64,000 nt of DNA, from assembly GCF_016775475.1 (NCBI RefSeq), contig NZ_JAEUXJ010000006.1:248001-312000 (forward strand). Direction: 5' to 3'. The notes below the pieces were generated by a model. That model saw nothing but the letters and a program-made list of their open reading frames with translations. It had not been told where the DNA came from and made no database searches. Position 1 is the stretch's first letter; every line of letters starts with the position of its first letter. The translations under genes were made by a program, and so were the position numbers. Below, piece after piece: positions 1 through 8,478 of this stretch. The DNA is from Belnapia mucosa (GTDB lineage Bacteria; Pseudomonadota; Alphaproteobacteria; Acetobacterales; Acetobacteraceae).

Positions 1-94
1 CGCCCGGCGGCAGGACCGGCCCGCCGACATGCGGCACGACGCCGGTTACCATCGGGCAGACATGCATATCCGAGACGCGGGAGGCGGGCGGCAT
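1..94 (-). CDS. PAAR-domain protein, N-terminal fragment (window edge)
   Basis: Reading the minus strand from 94, an ATG opens a frame beginning MPPASRVSDMHVCP and continuing to PHVGGPV before the window ends. This is the classic start of PAAR proteins, which sharpen the tip of the type VI secretion spike on VgrG and often carry effectors. About 31 residues are visible, so any C-terminal effector extension lies outside. The start ATG shares one base with the TGA stop of the upstream gene (TGATG), which implies translational coupling in a VgrG-helper-PAAR operon. Confidence 0.85.
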   Translation of the reverse strand, partial: MPPASRVSDMHVCPMVTGVVPHVGGPVLPPG

Positions 95-693
95 CAGCCG
101 CCCCCTTCGGGCGGCATCCGGCCAGCGCCGCCGAGACCGATATCCCGGGCGCTGGCGATGAAGCGCGGATAGCGCTGGGGCGCCTGCTCCGGCGCGACGC
201 GGACGGTGGCCAGCACCACTGCGCCCGCCACCGCGACGCCGGTCAGATGCTCGGCCGGCGGCACCACGGGCTGGCCCTCGGGCGCCATGCTGCCGCCGGA
301 CCAGAAGGCGCCGACCGCGGCCCAGGCCTCGGTGCTGCGGAAGCCGGCCTTCTCGGCCGCGGCCATGGCGGCCCGGCGCGCCGGTTCCTCCGGCCGGCGA
401 ACCCAGGATTCGGCGGCATCCAGCGCGGCCTGATCCTCCGGCTTGGCGGCCGGGTCGGGCACGGCGCGGGCGCACATGCAGGCCCACCAGACCGCTTCGC
501 GCTTCGGCAGGGCATGCGCCAGCAGCCGCAGCGCCTCGGTCATCTTTCCAGAGGATTCGAGGCAGCGCAGCGCCGCCTCGGCATCGGCGAGGCCATGGAG
601 CAGGGCGCCGCATTCGGGATCGAGCTCCAGCCGCGGCAGCAGCGGGGGCAGGGCGACCAGGAGCTTGGAGGAGGGAGGACGGGTTCCGCTCAT
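94..693 (-). CDS. VgrG-PAAR linker protein, DUF6931-like (function unknown)
   Basis: This 199-residue soluble protein lies between VgrG (stop 5 bases upstream of this start) and the PAAR gene (1-base overlap), so the three are almost certainly co-translated. The N-terminal 90 residues look helical and Ala/Leu-rich. The second half has an AAxKAGF motif and a WAAVGAFWSGGSM segment, then Pro-rich loops. This resembles small proteins next to VgrG in alphaproteobacterial type VI clusters, described as DUF6931 as far as I recall. A role as adaptor or chaperone loading a PAAR effector on VgrG is inferred from context only. No signal peptide or membrane segment is seen. Confidence 0.6.
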   Translation of the reverse strand: MSGTRPPSSKLLVALPPLLPRLELDPECGALLHGLADAEAALRCLESSGKMTEALRLLAHALPKREAVWWACMCARAVPDPAAKPEDQAALDAAESWVRRPEEPARRAAMAAAEKAGFRSTEAWAAVGAFWSGGSMAPEGQPVVPPAEHLTGVAVAGAVVLATVRVAPEQAPQRYPRFIASARDIGLGGAGRMPPEGGG

Positions 694-697
694 GGGC

Positions 698-2779
698 TCA
701 GCCGATCATGATGATGGCGCCGGAGACCTGGGTCATGGCATCGCCCTTGACCGTGGTCATCAGCCCCTTCGCCTCGAGCATCACTGTGCCCTCGAGCTTC
801 ACCATCATCCCCTTGATGCTGACACCTGTCTGATCGACCTTCACCTCCGAGGCGCCGACCTTCAGCGTGATCCCCTGCATCGCCTCGATCGTGACGGCGC
901 CAAGATCAAGCTTCAGCCCGAAATTCCCCATGGCGAGCTTGGTGCTCATATTCCCCATGGAGAGTTTCAGATCGTAATTGCCCTTGTCCAGGGTCTGCGA
1001 CAGGTTCCCGGTACTGAGCTTGTAGGTGTCGTTGCCGGTCTTGATCGTGGTGGAGAGGTTGCCGGTCGACAATTCGTAAGTGTCGTCTCCCTGTTTGATC
1101 GTGGTGGTCCGGTTGCCTTCCTTCACCGTCAGGGTCTCGTCGCCCTTGATGGTGGTGGTCCGGTGGCCGGTGTTCTGATCCTTGTGGTCGCCGACCACGT
1201 CGCGGACCTCGTCGCCGCCGACGGTCGTCTTCAGCTGCCGCTCGACCTCGACATTCATGTCCCGCTCGGCGTGGATCAGGACCTCCTCGCTGTCCTTCTT
1301 GTCGTCGAGGCGGATGATGTTCGCGGTGTCCTTGCTCTCCGATTTCGAGGAACGGGTGCGGATGCCGCTTTGGGTCTTGTTGTCGGGCAGCGGGAAGGGC
1401 GGCTTGGCATCGGCATTGTAGAGCGAGCCTATGACCACCGGCCGGTCCGGGTCGCCATCGAGGAAGGCGATCAGCACCTCATCGCCGATGCGCGGCAGGA
1501 ACCAGGTGCCGCCCCAGGCGCCGGCGAAGGGCTGCGCCACCCGGATATAGCAGGAGGAGGTCTCGTTCTTCTTGTCGTCCCGATGGTCCCAGAGGAAATG
1601 CACCTTCACGCGCCCATGCGCGTCGCAATGGATCTCCTCGCCCGAGGGGCCGGTGACGATCGCCGATTGCACGCTCGGGACCAGCGGCCGCGGCCGGTGG
1701 CGCGGGCTGCGCCAGGCCTGCTCTGCGGGGATCACCGTGAAGCTGTTGGAATAGCCCGCGCTGCCCGCCTCCTCCATGCCTTGCAGGCGGGTCTCGTCAT
1801 AGGCCTCGTGCGTGACCTCGGTGATCAGCCAAGGCGCCGTCGCGCCGGTTCCGTCCGTGATCTGCACCTTGTGGCCGGGCGAGAGCGGGGCGAATTGCGA
1901 CCGCCCGGTGCGGAGGCGCGCCGCCGCCTCGTGCCGCCGCATGCGCAGATCGGCGGTATTCCCCGCCTCCGGCCGAACCGTCTGGCCGCCGGGCCAGCGA
2001 TAGACCTGCAAGGCTTCGGCGAATTCGTCGGGCAGCGGCAGCACGGTCGGTGCCGTATTCTCGGTGAGCTGAGTGGGCTTGAGATTGTCGAAATCGACCG
2101 TCTTCAGCTTGCCTGGCTGCGCGACCGTCACCGAGGACCAGCCGGTCACCGCCACCGCCTTGTCGGCATTGCCGCGCACCTCGAGGGTGATGCCGTCGAG
2201 TGCGGGGAAATTGCTCGGCTCGCCGCTGATGGTGAAGCCGTGGGAGCCCTCGCCATGGACGAAGTAGTAGGTGCAGCCGGCCTCATCCAGCAGGCGGCAG
2301 ATGAAGTCGAAATCCGTCTCGTTGAACTGGGTGCAATAGGGCCGCGGATCGCCCGGCATGCCGCGGAAGGTCACCGGGCCGACATTGCATTCGTCGATCA
2401 GCGTCTGGATCACCGTCTGGACCGGCTGGTCCTGGAAGATCCGGCAATCCATCGTCCGGGTCAGGAACCAGAATTTCGGCACCGCCTCGAAGCGGTAATG
2501 CGAGAGGTCGTCGCGGCGCGAGCCGCCGCTGCCGAAGCTGCTGATGATGCCGTGGAAATGCCGCCCGGTGCCATTGTCATGGTCGGCAATGGTGCAGGTG
2601 ATGGCGGTGCCGATCATCTCCGCCGCGGTGATGTCGTCCCGCTCGGCGACGAGGTTACCCTGTATGACGAAGGGCTGTTCCAGGGCCTCGCTGACCACCA
2701 GCCGGCGCAGCAGGACCGCATCCTCGCCAAGCACGGTCTTGGCCCGGAGCATCCGCTGCGATTGGTTCAGCCCGGCCAT
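698..2779 (-). CDS. vgrG: Type VI secretion system spike protein VgrG
   Basis: The 693-residue product has the full VgrG plan. There is an N-terminal gp27-like region, with the typical SEALEQPF near residue 30 and a CQFNETDFDFICRLLDEAG-type segment near 190-210. A gp5-like OB domain follows (HCDAHGRVKVHFLWD near 375-395, then SCYIRVAQPFAGAWGG). The C-terminal beta-helical needle is made of repeated short blocks such as TTTIKGDETLTV, STGNLSTTIKTG and SMGNMSTKLAMG. It forms the spike at the end of the Hcp tube and carries PAAR proteins and effectors. The protein ends at the needle, so no evolved C-terminal effector domain is fused. The sheath and membrane-complex genes are not in the window, so this is a satellite vgrG island. 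Confidence 0.95.
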   Translation of the reverse strand: MAGLNQSQRMLRAKTVLGEDAVLLRRLVVSEALEQPFVIQGNLVAERDDITAAEMIGTAITCTIADHDNGTGRHFHGIISSFGSGGSRRDDLSHYRFEAVPKFWFLTRTMDCRIFQDQPVQTVIQTLIDECNVGPVTFRGMPGDPRPYCTQFNETDFDFICRLLDEAGCTYYFVHGEGSHGFTISGEPSNFPALDGITLEVRGNADKAVAVTGWSSVTVAQPGKLKTVDFDNLKPTQLTENTAPTVLPLPDEFAEALQVYRWPGGQTVRPEAGNTADLRMRRHEAAARLRTGRSQFAPLSPGHKVQITDGTGATAPWLITEVTHEAYDETRLQGMEEAGSAGYSNSFTVIPAEQAWRSPRHRPRPLVPSVQSAIVTGPSGEEIHCDAHGRVKVHFLWDHRDDKKNETSSCYIRVAQPFAGAWGGTWFLPRIGDEVLIAFLDGDPDRPVVIGSLYNADAKPPFPLPDNKTQSGIRTRSSKSESKDTANIIRLDDKKDSEEVLIHAERDMNVEVERQLKTTVGGDEVRDVVGDHKDQNTGHRTTTIKGDETLTVKEGNRTTTIKQGDDTYELSTGNLSTTIKTGNDTYKLSTGNLSQTLDKGNYDLKLSMGNMSTKLAMGNFGLKLDLGAVTIEAMQGITLKVGASEVKVDQTGVSIKGMMVKLEGTVMLEAKGLMTTVKGDAMTQVSGAIIMIG

Positions 2780-2871
2780 CCAGCGTCTGCTCCCGACCCA
2801 CTCGTTTCCCCAAGATAACCCCCTTATACCCTAGGTTGGAAGTGAAGCAGCGCCTCCCTCTGTCGCAAGCG

Positions 2872-3786
2872 TCACCGGGCGGGGCAGACGCAGGCGAAGC
2901 CGCTGCAATTGAGCGGGATGCCGGAGCGCATCGCCTGGCTCGCCGCATGCGCGTCCTCGGGGAAGACCACCCGCTCCGCCACCATGCCGCCGACCACACC
3001 GCCCACCAGCCCGGCGACGAGGCCCACGGTGATGACCACCCAGCCAGGCGGCGTGGCGACCAGCAGGCCAAGCCCGACGCCGGCCAGGGCGGCCGCGGCC
3101 TCCCCGCCAACCACGCCGCCGGCGAAGCCGACCGCCTGGTGCTTCGCAAGGTTCGCCCGCTGCTCCGGCGGCGCCTCGGCGATCTCATGCGCCGAGTAAG
3201 CCAGGGCAAGGCCGGCCAGGATGCCGCCGCCGAATCGCAGATGCCGCGCCGAGCGTGGTATGCTGGCATCGACCCCGGCATTGGACTGGGTCGCACTCAG
3301 GATCAGATTCTCATAGGCAGTGGCGCCGGTGAAGCCGCCTCCCTGTTGGCGGCGCAGGAGGTTCTGATAGGTGCGGCCGCCGAAGCCATATTTGCGCCAG
3401 TCCCGCACTTCCAGCCGGACCTGCATGGCGGGCCCGGTGGGGATGCGCCAGAGCCGCGCGGCCTGGGCCCGCCGCCGCACCGCCCATTCTGACAGTTCCC
3501 GGAGCGCCGCCTCGCTCGGAGCTGGGCCCAGCTTCGCCCGCCGCTCAGCGATCTCGGCGGCCGCTTGGCTCAGGGCCTGGTGATAGCGGTGCCGCACGGG
3601 CTCCAGCACGCTGCCAAGATAGAGGTTCCGCATTCCCTCGCCGGCGAGGCCGCTGCCGGCCTCGTGCAGGATGGCGATCGCCTCCTGCTCGTTCCTGGCC
3701 GGGACGGTAACGCTGTAGCAGAGCCCGGCCGCGTCATCCTCGACATGGACGGTGACGAGGCTGATGCCGGAGATCTCATCGGCCAT
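2872..3786 (-). CDS. Putative T6SS-associated membrane-active protein (glycine zipper; candidate effector)
   Basis: The 304-residue protein lies directly upstream of vgrG on the same strand. The N-terminal 170 residues are soluble. After that come two hydrophobic, glycine-zipper-like stretches (GGGILAGLALAYSAHEIAEA near 190-205 and a long GVVGG...LVAGLVGGVVGGMV region near 220-270), followed by a short cysteine-containing tail (NCSGFACVC). There is no signal peptide. The architecture and position suit a T6SS cargo that inserts into target membranes, but no characterised toxin domain was recognised. The start at 3786 is 19 bases from the stop of the small upstream gene. The effector role is inferred. 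Confidence 0.5.
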   Translation of the reverse strand: MADEISGISLVTVHVEDDAAGLCYSVTVPARNEQEAIAILHEAGSGLAGEGMRNLYLGSVLEPVRHRYHQALSQAAAEIAERRAKLGPAPSEAALRELSEWAVRRRAQAARLWRIPTGPAMQVRLEVRDWRKYGFGGRTYQNLLRRQQGGGFTGATAYENLILSATQSNAGVDASIPRSARHLRFGGGILAGLALAYSAHEIAEAPPEQRANLAKHQAVGFAGGVVGGEAAAALAGVGLGLLVATPPGWVVITVGLVAGLVGGVVGGMVAERVVFPEDAHAASQAMRSGIPLNCSGFACVCPAR

Positions 3787-3804
3787 GGCACGACGCCTTC
3801 CTGT

Positions 3805-4230
3805 TCAGGGGATGACCGGGAGGTCGCGGGGGGAGGGGAGATGGCGGAGCGCCCGGTCCCGCAGCGCCGCCGCCTCGGCCAGGGTGAGGCTGGCGACGCC
3901 GTCCCGGCTGCGCCGCAGCGCCGCCGGCGCCTCGGCCAGTTCGACCAGCAGCACGCCGCCCGCGGCTTCCAGCACCGGCCGCAGCGGGCCGCGCAGGGCC
4001 GGCTCCGCGCCGCGGCACTCGATGCTGATGGCGGTCGCACCCCCGGCTTCGGGCAGCACCCACCAGCCGGCCTCGCCGCCCGTGAAGCTGTCGCCGATCC
4101 GGATGAACATCGCCTCGCCCATCCCCCGGAGGCCGATCCGCCGGGCCTCGCCGCCAGGGCGGCGCAGCAGGAGGGCCGTGCCGGACGCGTCCGGCATCGC
4201 CTCAGCCCTGGCGCGTCCGAGCCAGCCCAA
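3805..4230 (-). CDS. Hypothetical 141-residue protein in the vgrG operon
   Basis: The predicted start is a TTG at 4230 because a strong AAGGAGG sits 5 bases upstream. An ATG at 4197 is the alternative. The sequence contains MFIRIGDSFTGGEAGWWVLPEAGG and an Ala/Leu-rich C-terminus, with no signal peptide and no membrane helix. No family was recognised. It is followed after 19 bases by the membrane-active protein of the vgrG operon, so it could be a chaperone or immunity partner. That is inference from position alone. The opposite strand carries long open frames here, as in most of this high-GC window, but the ribosome-binding site and operon fit favour this strand. Confidence 0.5.
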   Translation of the reverse strand: MGWLGRARAEAMPDASGTALLLRRPGGEARRIGLRGMGEAMFIRIGDSFTGGEAGWWVLPEAGGATAISIECRGAEPALRGPLRPVLEAAGGVLLVELAEAPAALRRSRDGVASLTLAEAAALRDRALRHLPSPRDLPVIP

Positions 4231-4247
4231 GCCCGCCTCCTTCAGTC

Positions 4248-5636
4248 CTAGAATGCGGCATGCAATCTTAGGCCGAAAACCGGTACCGGCCCACGATCGG
4301 AATTATAGGCCGGGTTCACCAGCAGCTGGGCATTGGCCGCGAGGTTCAACCCCGGCGCCAGGTTCCAATCGTAATAGGTCTCCATGATCGCCTCCGGCGC
4401 ATAGCGCAGACGCCCGTCGCCGGTGATGAAGCCGATACCGCCCGCCTCCAGGAAGCGGCGATGCGCGCCGGACAGGCCGCCGACATTGAAGCCGAAGCCG
4501 AGCGTATCCAGCGCCCGGCCCCAGGTATGCCCCTTGACCGAGGCACCGGCCGAGACCGACCAGTCCATCTCGGTGAACATCCAGTTCTGCGCTCGCCCGT
4601 CATTCCAGCCGAGCCGGGCGAAGAGGCCGAGGCTGTCGCTCACCTCCTGCTCAAGGTTCAGTGCCGCCATGCCCTTGGTCCGGTAGCCGCGCAGCGGCTC
4701 GGTATCCTCGACGCCGGCCTCGACCGCCGAGGTCAGCCGGTTCCAGGTGGAGGAGCGCGTGCGGGAGAGGCCGCCGAGCAGCCGCAGCACCCCCGGCCGC
4801 CGGCCGATCTCCCAGGCCTGCTCGAACTGCGTCAGCCACTGCCAGGCCCGGCCGATATTGGTGTCGAGCGAGAGGCCGTTGGCCTGCCGTGCCACCATGA
4901 AGGCGCCGGTGCGGATGGCATTGGTGCCGTTCTCCCATTCCAGCACCAGCCCGTTGGTGAAGCCCCGCGCATCGGCCGCGTAGTCCACGGCCCCGGCGGC
5001 GACCAGCGCCCAGTTCAGGAACTGGCTGCGCGCATCATGGGCGTAGCGGTTGTCGTCGAAGAAATCCCAGGCGGAGACCTTGCCGATGGTGATGGTGATC
5101 CTCTCCCGCGCCAGCGGGCCGGTGAAACGCATCGGGTCGGGGTCCTGCCCGGCGGCATCGGCGGACAGGTCGATGGTCTGCCGGAGGAAGATCCGCGACA
5201 TGAATGCGTAAGGGTCGTTGCTGCCGAGCCGGAAGGCCTCGTTGTTCGGGAAGGCCGCCGCGCCGCGGGCATTGGAGAGGCCGAAGCCGCGGGTGACGGA
5301 GGGCACCGCGATCACCTCCGCATTGCTCCAGAGCCGGCGGCCGAGCACGATGTCGATCGACTGGGTGTTCTCCAGCGAGAATTTCGGAGAGAGGCTGTTC
5401 TCCCCCTGATAGGGCGAGCGGAAGCGGGTATGACCCTGCAACACGCCGGTGAACTGGCCTCGCAGCAGCCAGCCCTCCGCCTCCCGCCGGGCCAGCCATT
5501 CCTCGCCACCATCGATCAGGGCATCGATATTCGGCTGGTAGATCGGTCCCGCCGTGCCACGCTGCGCCCGCGCCGGCGCGGCCCAGGTCAGCGCCGCCAG
5601 CAGCACGAGGCCTATCCGTCCAAGCCTTGCCTTCAT
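4248..5636 (-). CDS. Carbohydrate-selective porin, OprB-like
   Basis: The 462-residue precursor has a clear signal peptide (MKARLGRIGLVLLAALTWAA, cleavage after ARA). The mature part is rich in alternating beta strands, with blocks typical of OprB porins: LRGQFTGVLQGHTRFRSPY, ITIGKVSAWDFFDDNRYAHDAR, and a C-terminal AYNSDRGPVPVFGLRLHAAF ending in the terminal Phe needed for Bam recognition. OprB porins let sugars and related small solutes cross the outer membrane. It stands alone, divergent from the RraA-like gene, with 164 bases between the two start codons. Substrate cannot be told from sequence. Confidence 0.85.
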   Translation of the reverse strand: MKARLGRIGLVLLAALTWAAPARAQRGTAGPIYQPNIDALIDGGEEWLARREAEGWLLRGQFTGVLQGHTRFRSPYQGENSLSPKFSLENTQSIDIVLGRRLWSNAEVIAVPSVTRGFGLSNARGAAAFPNNEAFRLGSNDPYAFMSRIFLRQTIDLSADAAGQDPDPMRFTGPLARERITITIGKVSAWDFFDDNRYAHDARSQFLNWALVAAGAVDYAADARGFTNGLVLEWENGTNAIRTGAFMVARQANGLSLDTNIGRAWQWLTQFEQAWEIGRRPGVLRLLGGLSRTRSSTWNRLTSAVEAGVEDTEPLRGYRTKGMAALNLEQEVSDSLGLFARLGWNDGRAQNWMFTEMDWSVSAGASVKGHTWGRALDTLGFGFNVGGLSGAHRRFLEAGGIGFITGDGRLRYAPEAIMETYYDWNLAPGLNLAANAQLLVNPAYNSDRGPVPVFGLRLHAAF

Positions 5637-5800
5637 GCCACCGACTCCCGCCTCGCCCGGCGCTGTTACGCGAGCCGCGGGGCCGGCGGCAACCGGCCGG
5701 GCTGCACTGTCCCGGAAGCGTCATGCAGCCGGAGCGGCGATCCGGGTTTGACCCGGGACCGGGCCTCCCCGAAGCTAGGGCAGTCGGGAGGACAGACAGC

Positions 5801-6508
5801 ATGACCGAACGCCCCTTCACCCGTGCCGACCTGGATCTGCTACGGCGCTGGGACACGCCCACCATCTGCAATGCGCTGGAGCTGGTGGCGCCGGCCCGGC
5901 GCGGCCGCGGCTTCACCCTGAAGCCCTTCACCGCCGCCGATCCGTCCCTGCCGCCGCTCTGCGGCCTGGCCCGCACCGGCCAGATTCGTGCCGCCGCCCC
6001 CTCCGGCCGGACCCGGGAGCAGGACCGCGAGGCGCGGATCGGCTGGTACGAGTATGTCGCCGATGCCGACCTGCCGACCATCGTCGTTATCGAGGACCTG
6101 GACGAGACGCCCGGCATCGGCGCCTTCTGGGGCGAGGTGAACAGCAATGTCCATAAGGGCCTCGGCTGCCAGGGCTGCGTCACCAGCGGGTCCTTCCGCG
6201 ACCTCGACATGCTGGCGCCCGGCTTCCAGATCATCGGCGGCATGATCAATCCGAGCCATGCGCATGTGCATATGGTGGATTTCGGCCGCGACGTGATCGT
6301 CCACGGCATGCCCTGCATGCATGATGATGTCGTCCATGCCGACCGGCACGGCGCCGTCGTCATCCCGGCCGATGCGGTGCGGCAGCTCCCTGCCGCGATC
6401 GATCTCTGCACGCGGCGCGAGGCGGTGATCCTGGAGATGGCGAAGCGCGACGATTTCGACATCCACAAGCTGAAGGACGCGCTCTCCCGCGCCGACGACA
6501 TCCACTGA
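5801..6508 (+). CDS. RraA-family protein (HMG/CHA aldolase-like)
   Basis: The start is ATG 5801 behind GGGAG at 5786-5790, giving 235 residues. The fold family is the RraA / 4-hydroxy-4-methyl-2-oxoglutarate aldolase group. Visible hallmarks are the early DTPTICNALEL segment, the central NVHKGLGCQGCVTSGSFRD (the usual substrate-loop G-x-x-G-x-x-T-x-G-x-x-RD motif) and VDFGRDVIVHGM near 170. The conserved Arg-Asp of the divalent-metal site is present. Such enzymes cleave oxoacid aldols or decarboxylate oxaloacetate, while RNase E inhibition is limited to true RraA. Substrate is not assignable; the neighbours do not form an aromatic-degradation cluster. Confidence 0.75.
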   Translation: MTERPFTRADLDLLRRWDTPTICNALELVAPARRGRGFTLKPFTAADPSLPPLCGLARTGQIRAAAPSGRTREQDREARIGWYEYVADADLPTIVVIEDLDETPGIGAFWGEVNSNVHKGLGCQGCVTSGSFRDLDMLAPGFQIIGGMINPSHAHVHMVDFGRDVIVHGMPCMHDDVVHADRHGAVVIPADAVRQLPAAIDLCTRREAVILEMAKRDDFDIHKLKDALSRADDIH

Positions 6509-6879
6509 TCCGGGGCCTGCTGCCGGCGCTGCTGCTGATCGCCGCGCCGGCGCTGGCCGAACCGGGCTGGGAGGCGGCGGTGCCGCAGATCCTGCCGGCG
6601 CTGCGCGCCTGCCTCGGCGGCGATCTCGGGGCCTTCGTGGACGATGTCCGGCCGAGCGGGAATGGCCGGCTGGAAATCCGGGTGCGGCGCGGCCGCGCGA
6701 CGGAACGCTGCCTCGCCAGCCCCGCCGGCCAGGTGGCGATGCGCCTGCCGCTGCCCGATGCGGCCCCGCCGGAGCCGGCGGCGACGGCCTTCTTCCTCGA
6801 ACGCCGCTGCGTCGATGCGCGGCGCGTCGCGGCGCCGGGCGGCACGATCCTGGGCTGGCTGGCCTATCCCGCCTGTTGA
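6505..6879 (+). CDS. Small secreted protein (uncertain non-ATG start)
   Basis: An open frame follows the rraA-like stop directly. From a possible CTG start at 6505 it encodes IRGLLPALLLIAAPALAEPGW, a perfect signal peptide with an ALA cleavage site, then about 105 mature residues with conserved-looking cysteines (RACLGG, ERCLA, ERRCVD, YPAC). No ATG or GTG precedes the signal peptide in frame, and the next GTG (6580) lies inside the mature part. The start is therefore unusual (CTG overlapping TGA as CTGA) or a sequencing error hides it. Function unknown; a periplasmic disulfide protein is likely. Confidence 0.5.
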   Translation: MIRGLLPALLLIAAPALAEPGWEAAVPQILPALRACLGGDLGAFVDDVRPSGNGRLEIRVRRGRATERCLASPAGQVAMRLPLPDAAPPEPAATAFFLERRCVDARRVAAPGGTILGWLAYPAC

Positions 6880-6956
6880 AGCGGTTCGGCCTCTCGCCGG
6901 CCCCGGCTGGACAAGCGGCGTGTCTTGCGGAGGATGGCGCCCGCAGGAGGGTGCGG

Positions 6957-7418
6957 ATGGCGGAATCTGGCAGGCCGGTGCTGACGGTGGTGCGCCCCGA
7001 TTGGGTCGACCATTACGGCCATATGAACATGGCCTTCTATCTGGCGGTCTTCGACATGGCGACCGACCAGCTCTGGCCCAGCCTCAATCTCGGCCCGGCG
7101 CTGCATGCGCAGGGTTTCGGCACCTTCGCCGCAGAGACCTGGGTGAATTATGTCCGCGAGGTGCGGGAGGGCATGCCTCTCTCCTGCACCAATGAGGTGC
7201 TGGCCTATGACGGCAAGCGCCTGCTCGCGCTGCATCGGATGTTCCATGCCGAGGAGGGCTGGCTCGCGGCGGAGAACGAGGTGCTCTATCTCTGCATGGA
7301 CCTCTCGGTGCGACGGGTCGGGCTCTGGCCGGAGGATGTGCTGGCCCGCTTCGCCGCCCGCTGCACCGGCAACCCGCCGCGCCGCCTCTCGCTGCAGCGC
7401 CGGCCGCAGCCCTCCTAG
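6957..7418 (+). CDS. Acyl-CoA thioesterase, hotdog fold (4HBT_2)
   Basis: The start is ATG 6957, 6 bases after GGAGG at 6946-6950; longer upstream starts have no such site. The 153-residue product has the hotdog-thioesterase opening WVDHYGHMNMAFYLAVFD, where the acidic residue near the HxNN-like turn is catalytic in the family, followed by TFAAETWVNYVREVREG. It resembles the small alphaproteobacterial thioesterases that act on carnitinyl- or betainyl-CoA and other short acyl-CoAs. Its stop overlaps the convergent gene by 4 bases. Substrate is unknown; the nearby enoyl-CoA hydratase suggests acyl-CoA metabolism. Confidence 0.75.
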   Translation: MAESGRPVLTVVRPDWVDHYGHMNMAFYLAVFDMATDQLWPSLNLGPALHAQGFGTFAAETWVNYVREVREGMPLSCTNEVLAYDGKRLLALHRMFHAEEGWLAAENEVLYLCMDLSVRRVGLWPEDVLARFAARCTGNPPRRLSLQRRPQPS

Positions 7419-8365
7419 TCGATGCGGAGATTCATGCGTTGCAGCACGGGCGCCCAACGCGCCGCCTCCTGCCGCATGAAATTGGCACATTCCTCCGGCC
7501 CGCTGCCGATGGCGAACTGCCCTTCGCCCAGCAGCCGGTCGCGGAGACCGGGCTCCTGCAAGGCCTGGCCCGCCGCCGTGGCCAGGCGTTCGATCATGGG
7601 GCGCGGCGTCCGGGCCGGGGCGACCAGGCCGAAATACGTCTGCGCCACCGCCTCCGGCGCGGTCTCGGCGAAGGTCGGGATCTCGGGAAAGCCGGGCATG
7701 CGGCGGTCGCCGGTCCAGCCGATGATATGGCCCTGGCCGTTCCGATGGGTCCCGATGGCCGATGCGCCACCGACCACCAGCAGATCGAGCGTGCCCGCCA
7801 GGAAGTCGTTCAGCTGCTGCGCGTCGCCGCGATAGGTCACGTCCTGCATGCGGATGCCGAGGCTGTCCGCCACCAGCACCGCGGCGATGTTGTTGAAGCT
7901 GGACGGTCCGTTGGTGCCGTAGTTCAGCTGACCAGGTCGCGCCTTCGCCAGGGCGACGAAATCCGGGATGGTCTTCGGCAGCCGGTTCTGCAGCACGAAG
8001 GCGAAGGGCAGGATGCTGAGCAGCGAGACCGCGGCGAAATCCTCGGGTCGGTAGGAGAGGTTGCGCATCAGCAGGGGGTTGAGGGTCAGGGTTGTGCCGG
8101 AATTGACTAGCAGCGTCAGCCCGTCCGGCGCCGCCCGTGCGACATACTCCGCGCCCACCACCGTCGCCGCGCCCGGCCGGTTCTCTACCTGCACCGGCTG
8201 GCCGAGCAGGGGCGCCATGCGTTCGGCCAGCAACCGGCCCATCACATCGGTCGAACCGCCGGGCGGGAAGGGCACCAACAAGGTCACCGGCCTCGCCTGG
8301 GCCAGTGCCGGTGCCGCAAGGCATAGCCCGAGCGCGGCGCGCCGGCCGATCCTGGTCCAAGCCAT
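7415..8365 (-). CDS. Bug-family (tripartite tricarboxylate transporter) substrate-binding protein
   Basis: The 316-residue precursor has a signal peptide (RRAALGLCLAAPALAQA) followed by PVTLLVPFPPGGSTDVMGRLLAE, the N-terminal signature of TctC/Bug periplasmic binding proteins. Further family blocks are ENRPGAATVVGAEYVARAAPDGLTLL, LNYGTNGPSSFNNIAA and GFPEIPTFAET. These proteins bind carboxylates or amides in the periplasm. No TctA/TctB membrane genes are nearby, so it is one of the orphan Bug proteins common in Acetobacteraceae and Burkholderiales, probably sharing a membrane unit encoded elsewhere. Confidence 0.9.
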   Translation of the reverse strand: MAWTRIGRRAALGLCLAAPALAQARPVTLLVPFPPGGSTDVMGRLLAERMAPLLGQPVQVENRPGAATVVGAEYVARAAPDGLTLLVNSGTTLTLNPLLMRNLSYRPEDFAAVSLLSILPFAFVLQNRLPKTIPDFVALAKARPGQLNYGTNGPSSFNNIAAVLVADSLGIRMQDVTYRGDAQQLNDFLAGTLDLLVVGGASAIGTHRNGQGHIIGWTGDRRMPGFPEIPTFAETAPEAVAQTYFGLVAPARTPRPMIERLATAAGQALQEPGLRDRLLGEGQFAIGSGPEECANFMRQEAARWAPVLQRMNLRID

Positions 8366-8478
8366 CCTGGTCCTCCCTTGGTCTTTGGGCGGAGCCTCGC
8401 ATGCCCGGCGGCGCAGGGGGAGGGCCGCTTGACGCCGGCCGAACGAACCGCCCCAATGCCAACCAAGGAGAGGGTGCC

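Noticed and set aside
443..2818. A 791-codon open frame on the plus strand over vgrG
   Set aside because: Antisense shadow of vgrG with His/Asp-rich low-complexity sequence and no recognisable domain.
5742..5756. CCGGGT-TTG-ACCCGG hairpin between the porin and RraA-like gene
   Set aside because: Short stem in a divergent promoter region with no T-run or supporting operator symmetry around a promoter. Too common in GC-rich DNA to annotate.
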